From Ampelocalamus luodianensis (taxonomy: Eukaryota; Streptophyta; Magnoliopsida; Poales; Poaceae): a stretch of 64,000 nt of DNA. How positions within the stretch are numbered: the first letter of the stretch is position 1; every line of letters starts with the position of its first letter. The stretch lies in the NCBI GenBank assembly GCA_036346255.1, contig JAYEVH010000451.1, forward strand, positions 496,001 to 560,000. Direction: 5' to 3'. The notes beneath the pieces were generated by a model, which searched no databases, was not told the origin of the DNA, and was given only the letters and a program-made list of their open reading frames with translations. Position numbers and translations under genes: made by a program. Positions 12,007-22,859 of this stretch are shown here, piece after piece.

Positions 12007-12309
12007 TGTCGTAGGTACGCCCCACCGGCCCCGCGACCTGGCGAAGCACGGTTGCACCAAAAGGTCCCCACACTTGGGAAGACCCCCTGGAGGGATCCCG
12101 AACACCCCCCGGAGGGATCCCGAAGACCCCCCGGAGGCATCCCGAAGACCCCTCGGAGGGATCCTGAAGGCCTTGCGGGAGGATCGCGGGGACCCCTCGG
12201 AGACGTTCCGAAGACCCCTCGACAAGACCGAAGGGACCTCGCAGAGAAGTCAGCAGAGGACCGTCGGAGGATGCGGGGTCTACAGGAGCGATAGACCGGA
12301 CGCACCCCC
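12007..12309 (+). repeat. 5' LTR remnant of element X
   Basis: This starts TGTCGTAGG directly after the CCAGT duplication. It contains GC-rich repeats of a word like GGAGGGATCCCGAAGACCCC, partly shared with 38135-38333. After GACGCACCCCCT it stops matching the 3' LTR, and an inverted repeat begins. The rest of the LTR, the primer-binding site, gag, protease and RT are missing. Confidence 0.8.
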
Positions 12310-12392
12310 TGAGGCGCGAGTCACTTTTCACGATCACTCGCTTGGCTATCCTGGGACCCCGCATCGCATCGTGAAAAGTGACTCGCGCCTCA
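12310..12392. repeat. Perfect 25-bp inverted repeat at the deletion junction
   Basis: Arm 12310-12334 begins TGAGGCGCGAGTCAC and arm 12368-12392 is its exact reverse complement, with a 33-bp loop between them. It lies exactly where the truncated LTR meets the RNase H coding sequence, so it marks the scar of a large internal deletion. Transcribed, it would give a strong hairpin. Confidence 0.85.
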
Positions 12393-14007
12393 TGGCGGGA
12401 CACTTCGACAAGACATTTGAAGCAAAGGACCCCGAGATGGCTCGGTACCTCGCGGCAGTACGAGCCATCGCCAAGGGGTTCCTCGGTATAACCATACAGG
12501 CGATACCCAGAAGCGCGAACGAAGCCGCCAACCGACTAGCAAAGATGGCCAGTTCCAACGACCGCCCACCACCAGAAGTTTTCTATGAGATACTCAGCAA
12601 ACCTTCCGCCTCGGACGAGGCGATCGCTGACTCAGCCGGAGCACCAGGGGCTCCGCCAGGAGCACCAGAAGCTCCATCCATAACACTAGGGGCTCCGGCC
12701 GGAGCGCTATCTACCGTCAAGCCAGGAGGTGCCAAACACCCCCAAACATCACCAGGGAAGGCACGCCGCGTGGCACACATCGAAGCCACAGATTGGCGCA
12801 GCATCATCATCGCGTACCTGACAAGCGGCGAACCGGACGACCCAGTAGAAGCAAAGCGCCTCAAATACCGAGCCAAGAATTACCACCTCGTCAACGGCGA
12901 CCTATACAAAGGAGGCGTGTGCACCCCGCTCCTGCGATGCATCTCACAGGAGGAAGGCCACAACCTCCTCAAAGAAATAAACGAGGGGGCCTGCGGAACA
13001 CACCAGGCCCCACGAAGCATCGTCGCCAAGGCTTTCCGACAAGGCTTCTCATCACATGCCACTGCGACGCACAACACCTCGTCCAGCACTGCCAAGGATG
13101 CCAATGGGCCAGCAACAACCCCAAAGCACCACCCACCCCGCTACAACCCTTACCGTCGGTATGGCCCTTCGCAAGATGGGGCCTCGACATCATCGGCCCC
13201 TTCCCAGCGGCAAAAGGCAACCTGCGCTTTGCCTTTGTAGCCATCGAATACTTCTCAAGGTGGATAGAGGCCGAGCCAGTACCAAAAATAACAGCACGAG
13301 CGGCTCAACGCTTCGTGTGGAAAAACATCATCTGTAGGTACGGAGTACCCCGAGACCTAGTCACTGACAATGGCAAACAGTTCGACTTCGCGACCTTCAG
13401 GTCGTTTTGCGAAGGACTGGGGGTCACCATATGCTTCGCATCCGTCGGACATCCGGAGTCAAACAGGGCAGTCGAAAGGGAAAACGGCAACATATCGGCA
13501 GGTCTCAACAAACGCCTGGTGGGTTTGCCAAAAGGCCTATGGCCCGAAGAGCTACAAAAAACCTTGTGGGCACTTCGTACTTCGCCAACTAGGGCAGCTG
13601 GCTTTTCCCCGTTCAAGCTCGTCTTCGGCGACGAAGCAATGACCCCCGCCGAGCTAACCACCAAGTCCCTCCGAACAAGCCAAGCCGACAACCCGGAAGG
13701 ACACGAAGTATCCCTAGACACAGTCGAAGAACACCACGTGCAGGCCATCTCAAACATGGCAAGGTACGCAGCGGGCGTCGAGAAGGCATACAACAAGAAA
13801 ATCCGAGTTCGTCCCCTCGCACCAGGGGACATGGTCCTGAAGCAGGTGGCGAACCCAGCGACAGTCGGCAAGCTGCAGTCTAAATGGGAAGGACCCTACA
13901 TCATCACACAAAGCACCAGGGCAGGATCCTACCGCATAGCTACACTCGAAGGACAGCAACTGGGTCACACATGGAACGCCAAGAGTCTCCGAAAGTTCTA
14001 CCCCTGA
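12393..14007 (+). pseudogene. Tat-like gypsy RNase H (C-terminal) and integrase
   Basis: RNase H C-terminal wording (HFDKTFEAKDPEMARYLAAV, then IPRSANEAANRLAKMAS) is followed by a low-complexity Gly/Ala/Pro linker and the integrase N-terminal region. Near 13043 a one-base shift moves the frame. The second frame holds CQGCQW, WPFARWGLDIIGPFP (first Asp), DLVTDNGKQFD (second Asp), the segment HPESNRAVERENG (Glu), and a C-terminal domain with LAPGDMVL and KWEGPY, ending with a stop at 14007. The integrase core is therefore essentially whole and the damage is one frameshift plus loss of upstream domains. An open frame from 12074 runs through the LTR and hairpin into RNase H; I regard that fusion as accidental. 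Confidence 0.88.
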
Positions 14008-14067
14008 GCACAACATTGTAACAACACCGGCTGCGACCGGACAAAAACCCAACCCCACAAAAAACTC

Positions 14068-14090
14068 AAAGGGGGGGGGTTTGTAACACA
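14068..14090 (+). other. G9 tract resembling a polypurine tract
   Basis: CAAAGGGGGGGGG is followed by TTTGTAACAC shortly after the integrase stop. This looks like a polypurine tract plus LTR start, but element X's LTR starts TGTCGTAGG, so it is not the LTR border. It may be an internal polypurine tract or chance. Confidence 0.4.
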
Positions 14091-14140
14091 AGGTGTAAAT
14101 CTTTTGCGTATTTTTGTGCCAATACAATAAAATCGTAGTG

Positions 14141-14480
14141 GTGCACACCGAGGCCCCCAGAGGACCGGGTGTATAAAAATAAGACACCGCGCATGGCCTT
14201 CGGTCCCGGTGCACACCGAGGCACCAAGAGGACCGGGTGTATAAAAATAAGACACCGCGCATGGCCTTCGGCCCCGGTGCACACCGAGGCCCCAAGAGGA
14301 CCGGGTGTATAAAAATAAGACACCGCGCATGGCCTTCGGCCCCGGTGCACACCGAGGCCCCCAGAGGACCGGGTGTATAAAAAAGACACCACGCATGGCC
14401 TTCGGCCCCGGTGCACACCGAGGCACCCAGAGGACCGGGTGTATAAAAATAAGACACCGCGCATGGCCTTCGGCCCCGGT
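14141..14480. repeat. 68-bp tandem repeat, 5 copies
   Basis: Units begin GTGCACACCGAGG at 14141, 14209, 14277, 14345 and 14411, with a sixth truncated start at 14479. Spacings are 68, 68, 68, 66 and 68. Each holds a GGGTGTATAAAAATAAGAC stretch. Position after the integrase fits the hypervariable 3' region known in Tat-lineage elements. Confidence 0.92.
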
Positions 14481-14490
14481 GCATAAGGGC

Positions 14491-15010
14491 GCTCCGAAGC
14501 CCTATCAAAAGAAGGTAGGGGACGAGCGCGGCTTCACCCCCACCTCGCAGGGCTCCCCGAAGCCCTATCAAAAGAAGGTAGGGGGACGAGCGCGGCTTCG
14601 CCCCCACCTCGCAAAAAAAAAACATATATACGTATAGGGCTCCCCGAAGCTCTATCAAAAGAAGGTAGGGGGACGAGCGCGGCTTCGCCCCCACCTCGCA
14701 AAAAAAAACATACATACGTATAGGGCTCCCCCAAGCCCTATCAAAAGAAGGTAGGGGGACGAGCGCGGCTTCGCCCCCACCTCGCAAAAAAACATACATA
14801 CGTATAGGGCTCCCCGAAGCCCTATCAAAAGAAGGTAGGGGGACGAGCGCGGCTTCGCCCCCACCTCGCAAAAAAAAACATATATACGTATAGGGCTCCC
14901 CGAAGCCCTATCAAAAGAAGGTAGGGGGACGAGCGCGGCTTCGCCCCACCTCGCAAAAAATACGCATAGGGCTCTCCGAAGCACTTTCAAAAGAAGGTAG
15001 GGGACGAACC
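14491..15010. repeat. 63-87 bp tandem repeat, 7 copies
   Basis: A second, unrelated tandem family follows directly. The word GAAGGTAGGG recurs at 14511, 14574, 14661, 14747, 14831, 14917 and 14993. Length differences come mainly from an A-run plus ATACGTATA segment present in the longer units. Long minus-strand open frames across it are by-products of the repeat. Confidence 0.92.
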
Positions 15011-15150
15011 ACAAAGCGCAACCCAGACCCGCCCTCAGCTCTATTACACGAAGGGAAGTTTTGCACCGCCTTTATTCAGCATGTCTCAACAACACATTTA
15101 TTACAACACATATCTCCGCAACACACAAATTTATCACAACAATAACATGT

Positions 15151-15423
15151 TTATGGAACAAAGTCCCACTCCTCCCTATACGTAGCCCACTCAAGCAGCT
15201 CCTCGTCAGACGCCCCGGAGGCCAGCAGCAGCGCCAATTCCCTTCGCGTTGCTTCAAGCTCATCCAGGGACTCCGGGGAGCTGTCACTCGAAACAACAAC
15301 GGGCGGAGGAGCCGACTCGGTACATGACGCGAGGGGGTCGGTTCCAAAGACCGGCGATCGAGCCTCGGCCGCCTCGAGACGACCGATCTCGGCGCGCCTC
15401 AGCCGCCCTCCTCTTACGAACAT
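15151..15423 (-). CDS. Small antisense ORF of element X, unknown function
   Basis: A 90-aa frame opposite to the integrase strand. It is acidic (SSDSSPESLDELEATRREL) with a C-terminal ASDEELLEWATYREEWDFVP. I do not recognise a domain. It lies between the integrase and the 3' LTR, where Tat-lineage elements are known to carry extra, often antisense, ORFs. It may belong to the same antisense gene as the frame at 15831-16286. Confidence 0.4.
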   Translation of the reverse strand: MFVRGGRLRRAEIGRLEAAEARSPVFGTDPLASCTESAPPPVVVSSDSSPESLDELEATRRELALLLASGASDEELLEWATYREEWDFVP

Positions 15424-15830
15424 GGTGGAACTCCCTCATGGAACCATCGGGGTTTGCCAGTTTCCAACGCTGCCACTTCGCGCCGGGATAAACAGCTCCC
15501 CGATAGCACAATCGCAGAGGCCAAACGGACAACACGCCCCGCTCGTCCTTGGTGCCTCGGCGACCGGCGCCCCTCTTAATACTTCGCCTTGATGGCGGGG
15601 ACCGTCCCACCGCCTGTTTCACCGACAACCCTTCGCCCTGAGCATACGCAGTGCAGTTCCAAACAAAGCAAATCACGCCATTGTCCAAATATTTCATTTA
15701 AAAACGAGGGTCTTACACAAAAAGAGGTTCCCCTCGTACAAAATGCCCGCTCCCTATAGCAAAGCAAAAGTGGAGCAACAAAAAAAACACTGCGATAGAC
15801 TATGCTAACTATAACCTAAAAGGCGGGGGG

Positions 15831-16550
15831 TCACACCTTATCATGTGGGGTGGACCCCCGCTTGTCAACACGTGCATCCTCCGCCAAAGCTGTCGCGGGA
15901 CCCTTCCCCTTCTCCCGTTGCGCTTGGGCCACCCGCAGGGACTCCGCCGCATCATCATGACCATGCAAGGACCAATAGTCTTGGAATAGGACCCTCCCGG
16001 CCTTCCTCGTACGGTTCCTCACGGTAGTAGTTTCTTCCGGAGTCGCCACCGCGACAGCCCGAGCCGCAAGACCATCCAGATGGGCGCATCCAACCTTGTC
16101 GAGGGAGGCGAGCGTCGCGGACCAAGCAGCCTTCGCACAATGATCACCATATGCGCGGGCGGCCGGGACAAACACTTCGCTAGCACGCTCAAGGCGCTGG
16201 AAGGTGATGTCCATCTCCGCGGGCCGATGGCACCTCGCAGGGGGGACGACACCAAGCGTCAGCACGGCACCCTCAATGGCTTCCATGGCTCACCAAGCAG
16301 CAAGCCCGACGGAGCCCGATAGCTCGCGCTCGGTGCGAACCTCCTCTTCCAGCACCGCCTTCTGGCCCCGCAGATCCTTCACCTGTTCCTCTAGGGTTCG
16401 CACCCGAAGGGCTTGCTCCTCCAGGGCTTGCACCCGAAGGGCTAAAGCGTCACGCCACGGTCGACACTCGCTCGCGCATGCCCGCCTCGACTCGCTCGAT
16501 CTCGGCAAAACCCGACGCAATATCACCACTAAGCCCCTCGCCAGCATGAG
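15831..16550 (-). pseudogene. Antisense ORF of element X with a coiled-coil N-terminus
   Basis: The minus-strand frame 16547-16290 gives a heptad-like segment (LEEQALRVRTLEEQVKDL, ending LEEEVRTERELSGSVGLAAW). A frame change leads into 16286-15831 (151 aa), starting MEAIEGAVLTLGVVPPA and continuing with helical Ala-rich sequence to a stop. Together they look like one protein broken by a shift: a coiled coil followed by a helical domain. The place (3' of integrase, antisense) matches extra ORFs of Tat elements. The function of such ORFs is not known to me. CACTA-2 begins about 490 bp further on. Confidence 0.5.
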
Positions 16551-17040
16551 GGTCTGCGAAAAGAAAGCAACTCAGCGAAGAATAAAAAAAAAGAAGAAAA
16601 AAAAGGGTACGGGAAACATACCTTTGCGGCGTTCGCCTCGATGCCCTGAAGCATATCGGGCAGAGTCATTCGCAAGAAGAGCTCGCGGCGATGGCGTGAG
16701 CATAATCCGCAATCGCTCGCACACTGCGAAGCTCCACGACACGAAAATCAGCACATGGGGCCCACGCCAAGCGTGATTTCGAGGGGCGGGCCGTTACCCC
16801 GGCTGGACACCGGGCCCCCTCCTCCGAGGTAGCAGGCGTAACCCCCAACAGCCCCACCTCGCCCAAAGATCATCCACTGCGATAACAAAGCCTTTAAAAG
16901 CATCGGCATTAAGGAAAACAACCACCAAGCAAACCGCCGGAGTAATAACTCACCGCGGCGGCACCCGAGGAGTAGGCGGCACCGCCCGCAAAGATCCTCT
17001 CCCCGTAGACGCTCGACGGGTGCCCGCCCGAGGATTCACT

Positions 17041-17520
17041 ACTACACACGGCCTCATCACGAGCGGTTCGGTCATCTATCGAGCATTTCGCCCAACCGCT
17101 CGTGTTTTTATACGCTCGTGATAAGCTGCGGTTATCACAGGCGGTTAAACATCCGTCGTGATAAGTCACAACACGAGCGGTTCTAATTATAAAACCGCTC
17201 GTGATATCTAATTATCACGCAGCGGCTCTATTCAAGAACCGCTCGTTATAGACGCATATCACGCACGGCTCTATTTACGAACCGCCTCATGATATACACA
17301 TATCCTGAGCGGTTATCATTATATAAACCGTCGTGATATATACATATCCTGCAGCGGTTCGTAAATAGAATCGCTCGTGATAAAAGGATATCTCGAGCGG
17401 TTATATTTACGAACCGCTCGATACGGTATATCATGACGATTGTTATATAATAGAGCCATTCGATTATACATATCATGCATTTGTTTGATTGATAAACCGC
17501 TCTGTGATAGTTATTTCAAC
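17041..17520. repeat. CACTA-2 left subterminal motif array
   Basis: About a dozen copies, in both orientations, of TCACGAGCGGTT / AACCGCTCGTGA and close variants, often paired head to head (for example 17166-17205). In En/Spm such arrays bind the element's TNPA-like regulator, which brings the ends together and controls the promoter. That role here is inferred. Confidence 0.85.
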
Positions 17521-17899
17521 ATAACTATTTTTAAAAAATTTCGCTAGCCTCAGATTGCTAGCCATGCCCTCTGAAAATAAGCGGTGCGAAAATAGATACA
17601 TCACAGATATCAATCGTTGACAACCCAAAGTGATCATTGTCATACAAACGAACATATATCAAATACGAACAAACATTGTAATATCAACTCGCTCGTAAAA
17701 TATTGTCATACAACCCAAAGTGACAACCCAAAGTTTACCATTGAATCACAACTATTCAAAGTGAATTTCAACTATATCAAATATATTAATTGTTTCAAGG
17801 TCGCTCAAGAGTGAAACTCTCCGTTGGCCGCAATGATATCCGTCGTGATGAAGGTGCAGAGCCTCCCTCGAACATCCGAGATCTCTTTCTGAACGAGTG

Positions 17900-20888
17900 A
17901 ATCTAAATCTATATTCAAAACCTACAAACAAGAGTAAAGTGTTACACATATATATTTAAATTTATAATTAGCAATTATTGCGTAGATTGACCAACCTCGG
18001 GATCAAGGCAACCTAGCACTCATGAGAATCGCATATGATGGCAAACGAGAATGCACATTCTTCTCGCTTTTGTTGGCACCTGAAAAATAGAATTACATAT
18101 ATAGGTATAGTCAGTTCGAGACGCATTATTACGAAGTATGATATAGGATTATTGTGTTGTAGCACGTACCGGAAATCGCGTCCTGTGATTAAGTGTGGCG
18201 TTCGTTCCCTTGTATAGCCCTCCCTCGGCAATATAGGAGATGAACGACCTACATGTTTCCAAAAAGTTAACCTCGGCCATTTCAAACGAAGGAAGACTAC
18301 AATAGAGTTATGTATGGAGGAAATGAGCACACTGTCGACTACTTCTTGCACAAGGGTGAAGTCGTGGCTTTTTTCATTAGGGAATCAAGGTATAGTACCG
18401 ATTCCTCTTTGGTATAATGACTAGAAGGATCCATGATGCCTACTCATGTATGTCGCTATAGTCATTAAATCTAAGTTCATATCAATATAAAGTACAAATG
18501 AAATTTGTATAGCAAGTAGTGAAGCACTTACTCGGTTGTAGGGCACCATTATGTAGTCCACGTAGTTTTGAGCAAGCAATCCTGCCGTTATGTATTTCTC
18601 GTAGGATACGTGCGCCAAGATGGTTTGCTCGAGACCACGTGTGGTCGAGGAAACCCACCGTTCTTTCAATCGCACGCAGTTTTAATCATGTATCTATACA
18701 TAAGCAATGAGTTGTTATATTACGTGAATGTACGTGAATGTAGAACTTGATTGTACACACTTACAGTGTCCAGCATCGTAGAAGTGAGGCATCGAGGGCT
18801 TTGAGGTTGAATAGGTCGAACAAGTCGTGAAGCCCACGATGAAGGGGGTCGGCTCGTGGAGGAAATAGTCCTCCGTGTATCTGACGGTGATTCCATCAGC
18901 GCACCCTTTCTCTTTGGTCTTCTTCAAGTACCAGCTATGCAAACTCTGACAACCTAATCCAGCGTAGGCTAATACTGTGCTCGTCGCCAACGGACTTCCG
19001 AAAGAGTATTTCTTAGGGTTAGGAGGCGGAAGCGCCTTAATGTTCTTCGATTTCGATTTGTCCTGAACGACTTGCGCTACGCGTCTTCCTCCTGTCAGAC
19101 GACTCGGGAACCGATACGGCGGCACGCTTTTTTTGTTCGTTCGGTGTCTTCTCCACGGAACCGATGAGGCGGCTTCAAGCGAAGGTTGAGGTGCGATGCG
19201 GTCATGGAGGGTCTGTTGGAGAGACATGGTCGTGTCGAGGTGGTTGGGGTAGAGTCATCAAAGGTTGAGGCGGCACTGCAGGGTTCAGGACGATGTCCTT
19301 CAAAAGTTGAATTGGAGGGGCATGGTCGTGTGGAGATGGTTGGGGTGGAGTCATCGAAGGTTGAGGCGCACTGCGCAGGTCGTGGCGATGTCCTTCTTTG
19401 GCCACCGAATAAAACTGCATGTGGCATCCCTAGTGTTATGATTTCGTTGTTGGGCGAATCTCGGTGGACGGCCCTAAAATTATCATGTACCATGTCCACC
19501 TGGACCCTGGCGTAACCCTGCGCCACCTAGGCACCGTGCTGCACTATCCCTTCATTGCATGGATACACCACCCCCCGCCCAGCCTCAATAGACATCCCAA
19601 CCATCCTCACTTGGAGTGTGCAGTGAGTCGGCTCCTACAAAACGATACGCAATTAGCTAAGGCGTCCTATAGGTCTATCTTTGGAGCATTCCAGAGATGT
19701 ACATTACCTTGATGTCGCCGATAGGTAATTGGACATCATCGTGTTCACAATTTTGCGTGGACGCGACGCTACTCGATGTTGAGGAGGATCGCCTACCAAA
19801 ACAACGAGGCGCCTCGCGATCGGTTGTTGAGGAGTAGTAGTTGATTCACTTGGTCCCGCAATCTTGCTATCTTTTCTTCAAATTTTGCAAGAAGCACCCG
19901 TTCTCTTCCTTCAAATTTTGAAGTAAGCACATGTTCCAACATCGTGTCGTACTCGCCTTGGATCTCTTCCCGCTCCTATACGCAGAGTCGTCTGGGAATC
20001 CATCCTCCAAGATACGTTAACCCTTTGCCTCGCGTGCGACCCGGTGCTCCTTGTTTCCTGGGCCGTAGTTAGTATATCCTTCTCCATGCCTCGCTTGGAA
20101 GGAGCCTTCGAACATGCGGAACTCAATTCTTGCCGCAAGAGGTCATCATGTTATTATATACATTATGAAGTTATAGACTTATTAACAACTAGGTAGTTCG
20201 AAGACATTTACTACACGGTTGGCCACATCCCGGTCTGCGGGTTTGTGAAAGAGATTTCGCCAAGACGAATCGATGCCCTCGCTCTTAACCAGGGAGAGAG
20301 CGCTGCGTGATCTCAACAAATGGCCTTGTTTCGCTCGTCCTCCTCCGCCCATTGCGGCGGTTTTACCGCGTACCAGTCTTGAGTTTGTGGGGTGAGTGTT
20401 AAGTGTCGGAGAGCCTTCAGCGCCGCACTTTCCTCAAGAAATTCAGCGTCGTCTTCATTTGCACAAAGGCGCCCCATATATCCCGCGACAAGAATTTATA
20501 CGCCGTGAAGGGCGTTAGACCGTGTTCACGTGCCTTGTGACAAGCACGCTCTTGAAGGTCCTCCACGCCTTCCGATCGAGAGCAACGCCGCTGCTCCACG
20601 CGCGCCAGTCTGCGGTGGGAAAGTGAACGATTTTAAAACTTCGCCCCACGGTGGCTTCCGAACATCCGACACACGATGTCCGGCTCGGTGTGGTGATGGG
20701 GACCCGTTCCCTTCAAGTATCCCGCACAAGGTTCGAATCTCGCCGTTGCTTGGGGGACTCACGGGGATCCCATTGGCATTGACCTCGTGGCGGTCATTAT
20801 GCCGGAGGAATTCTCGATGTTCCTCGCCATCTCGCGTCGTACCACTTTCCTCGGAGATCCGTGACGGCGAAGATGGTGCGGACGCCAT
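17900..20888 (-). pseudogene. CACTA-2 accessory gene with Ulp1-like protease motif
   Basis: Read leftwards from the ATG at 20888: a helical N-terminal region (LKSFTFPPQTG, then LTPFTAYKFLSRDIWGAF); VKPPQWAEEDERNKA near 20360; a short coiled-coil (KFEEKIARLRDQVNQLLLL) near 19870; a segment YARVQVDMVHDNFRAVH near 19500 that I link with a domain common in grass CACTA second ORFs; a Ser/Thr-rich spacer with two diverged repeats (STFDDSTPT); and at 18445-18360 WILLVIIPK followed one frame over by YLDSLM, the core strand of a C48 (Ulp1-like) cysteine protease. I cannot find the catalytic Cys. Introns or frameshifts separate the pieces. It is divergent from the TNP2 gene. Confidence 0.65.
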
Positions 20889-21589
20889 GTCGCTTACTTG
20901 CTATCTATATATGCACGAAGCAATATGCGTAAGCTCTAAGCGACTGCATTCAAGCATTTACTCAACTTAACCGAAAATGATGCACAAACGTATAATATAT
21001 AAAGAAGGATTGATGGTAGTTTGTGCTCTCGTAAGGAGAGTTGCAAAAGAACAAGTCTTTGCCATCTCAATCCTATTGTCTATACTCTTCATTAAATGAA
21101 TATGATAGTATAAATTCAAACTATGAGCTCTAAACAATACTTTGCTTAATCACAAATGATCTCAATCATTTATGAAAATGATCTCTTAACTATCACATTC
21201 AATCTCAAGATAAGAGAAAAGTTCATCACAGAGCTAACTGAACAAAGCCCACTGATCAATTTCAGTTCACATTATCAAAGACTATCAAAGTCACATCACG
21301 GAGGGTTAAACAATACAATAGAGCTCATGAATGAACTAACAAGATATCAAATTGACTGATGCATTCAACCGTCGTGATAACTAGCATTCAACCGAAAGTA
21401 ACAAATTAACAAGATATGAAATTGTGATAGCAAGTAATTTGTACAATAGAGCTCAAGAATCAACTAACTATCACATTCAATCTCAAGATAAGACGAGTTC
21501 ATCACGAGCATGTCAACAAAGCCCATCGATCAATTTGCGGATCTTTAGGAATACTCACGAGGATGCCGCACAACAACTCACGGTGCAAG

Positions 21590-21760
21590 GAGGAGGCCGG
21601 TGCGGGGAGGAGGCCGACGCGGGAGGAGGAGAGGCGCGGGAGGAGGCCGACACGGGAGGAGGACGGCGCGGGAGGAGGCCGTGCAGAGGGAGGAGGCCGA
21701 CACGGGAGGAGGCCGGCAGGCAGGGAGGAGGCCGACACGGGGGAGGCCGCGCCGAGCGCG
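21590..21760. repeat. GGAGGAGGCCGACACG short tandem repeat
   Basis: About ten imperfect copies of a 15-25 bp GC-rich word, strongly purine-biased on the plus strand. It creates spurious open frames in all plus-strand phases. It lies upstream of the minus-strand accessory gene, just before a motif array. Confidence 0.75.
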
Positions 21761-21889
21761 AGGCAGCGTCGCCGATGAAGGGGCGGCGCGGGTCTTACGG
21801 CCGGGGAGGTGAACAGGCGAACCCTAGAGGAGCCGAGAAGCGCGCGAGCCTAAGCGCGGGAGAAGTGACGAGTAAAGAGCAAAACCTAA

Positions 21890-22230
21890 GTGCGCTTTTG
21901 ATAAAGAATATCACGACGGCTCTATTAATGAATCGTCGAGATATCATCAATATCACAGACGGCTTATTTAAGCACCGTCGCGATAATATCACTGACGGTT
22001 TGCTTAAAGAACCGCTCGAGATATCTCAATATCACGCACGGTTCTTTGGCACCGTCAGTGATATTGAGGATATCTCGCAGCGCTTCTTTAAGCAAACCGT
22101 CTGTGATATTATCACAGACGGTGCTTAAATAGAGCCGTCTGTGATATTGATGATATCTCAGACGGTTCTTTAATAGAGCCGTCTGTGATAATATATCACA
22201 GACGGATCCATTATAGAGCCGCTCGTGCTA
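21890..22230. repeat. Internal CACTA-2 motif array (left of a TATA box)
   Basis: At least ten copies of ATCACAGACGGTT / AACCGTCTGTGAT and degraded forms lie here, far from either element end. The array ends about 55 bp before a TATA box at 22283. It may serve as a regulator-binding region for internal promoters on either side. Confidence 0.8.
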
Positions 22231-22282
22231 TGGATCTCATTCCTTCATCTCCGCGCGAGTGTCTCTTCGTCTCTCGCTCCAC

Positions 22283-22298
22283 TTTTATATAAATAGAC
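22283..22298 (+). promoter_or_regulatory. TATA box next to internal motif array
   Basis: TTTATATAAATAGAC is a strong plant TATA box. A CT-rich leader (CCTCTCTCTCCAC) and an ATG context (AAATGGCTTCT) follow within 85 bp, which is a normal plant core-promoter layout. Confidence 0.6.
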
Positions 22299-22331
22299 AA
22301 CCCTTATCAAAGGGATTTCTCACGAAGCTCC

Positions 22332-22850
22332 TTGATCATCCCTCTCTCTCCACAAATTCCAAATGGCTTCTCTCTCGTCCCTACCATCTTGGCCTACATT
22401 TTGGTTGTGTACTCGCACCTCTCTGATCGCAACCTGGCCCAAGCTGCGAACAAGGCGTCCGTTCGCAATGCAATCCGTTGTAGACCCTCCCATCTACCGG
22501 AGACCATAACGGCGCTCATCGGTCGATTGGAGCTCCTCCTCTAACAGACAAAGGCGAGGCTCCAAAGATCGGCGAGTAAACCTCGTCGTGGAGATTGTCC
22601 TATGGAACTCTTTGGTCCGCACCGAGGATGCAGCCCAGAGTCGAGGACGACATCGACATTGCAGAGAGCGGGTCCGCCTAGCCGAGACCGTGGAGACCGG
22701 GGTTGATGGCCTCGGGCTATATGGGACTTGATTACGAGTCCGAACATCTACAAGAGGAAATTGAGCGTGCAAGGTCACAGTGGAGGCGTTTGGTGAGACA
22801 ATCGGTGATCCCGCTCCCACCGGCCGACGAGAATGCGCATTTAAGATTTG
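22332..22850 (+). pseudogene. Unrecognised gene remnant inside CACTA-2
   Basis: An open frame 22332-22544 (70 aa; VPTILAYILVVYSHLSDRNL, then SHLPETITALIGRLELLL) is followed in shifted frames by GC-rich, Arg-rich text to about 22850. It stands between two internal motif arrays and behind a TATA box. I do not recognise it. It could be a captured host fragment or a third CACTA gene. Frame breaks make it unlikely to be functional. Confidence 0.35.
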
Positions 22851-22859
22851 AAGACTAAG

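Noticed and set aside
12074..13240. A 388-codon gene starting in the LTR.
   Set aside because: It runs through LTR, the inverted repeat and RNase H; only the part after 12393 resembles protein families.
14068..14090. Polypurine tract plus TTTGTAACAC as a 3' LTR start for element X.
   Set aside because: The LTR proven by the CCAGT duplication starts TGTCGTAGG, and no second copy of the 14081 sequence is present.
14141..15010. Regular repeats considered as a CRISPR array.
   Set aside because: No unique spacers between conserved repeats, plant nuclear context, and no cas genes; these are simple tandem repeats.
13750..15014. Long minus-strand open frames (up to 373 codons) over the tandem repeats.
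   Set aside because: They repeat the same peptide once per repeat unit and are open in several frames; they result from GC-rich tandem repeats.
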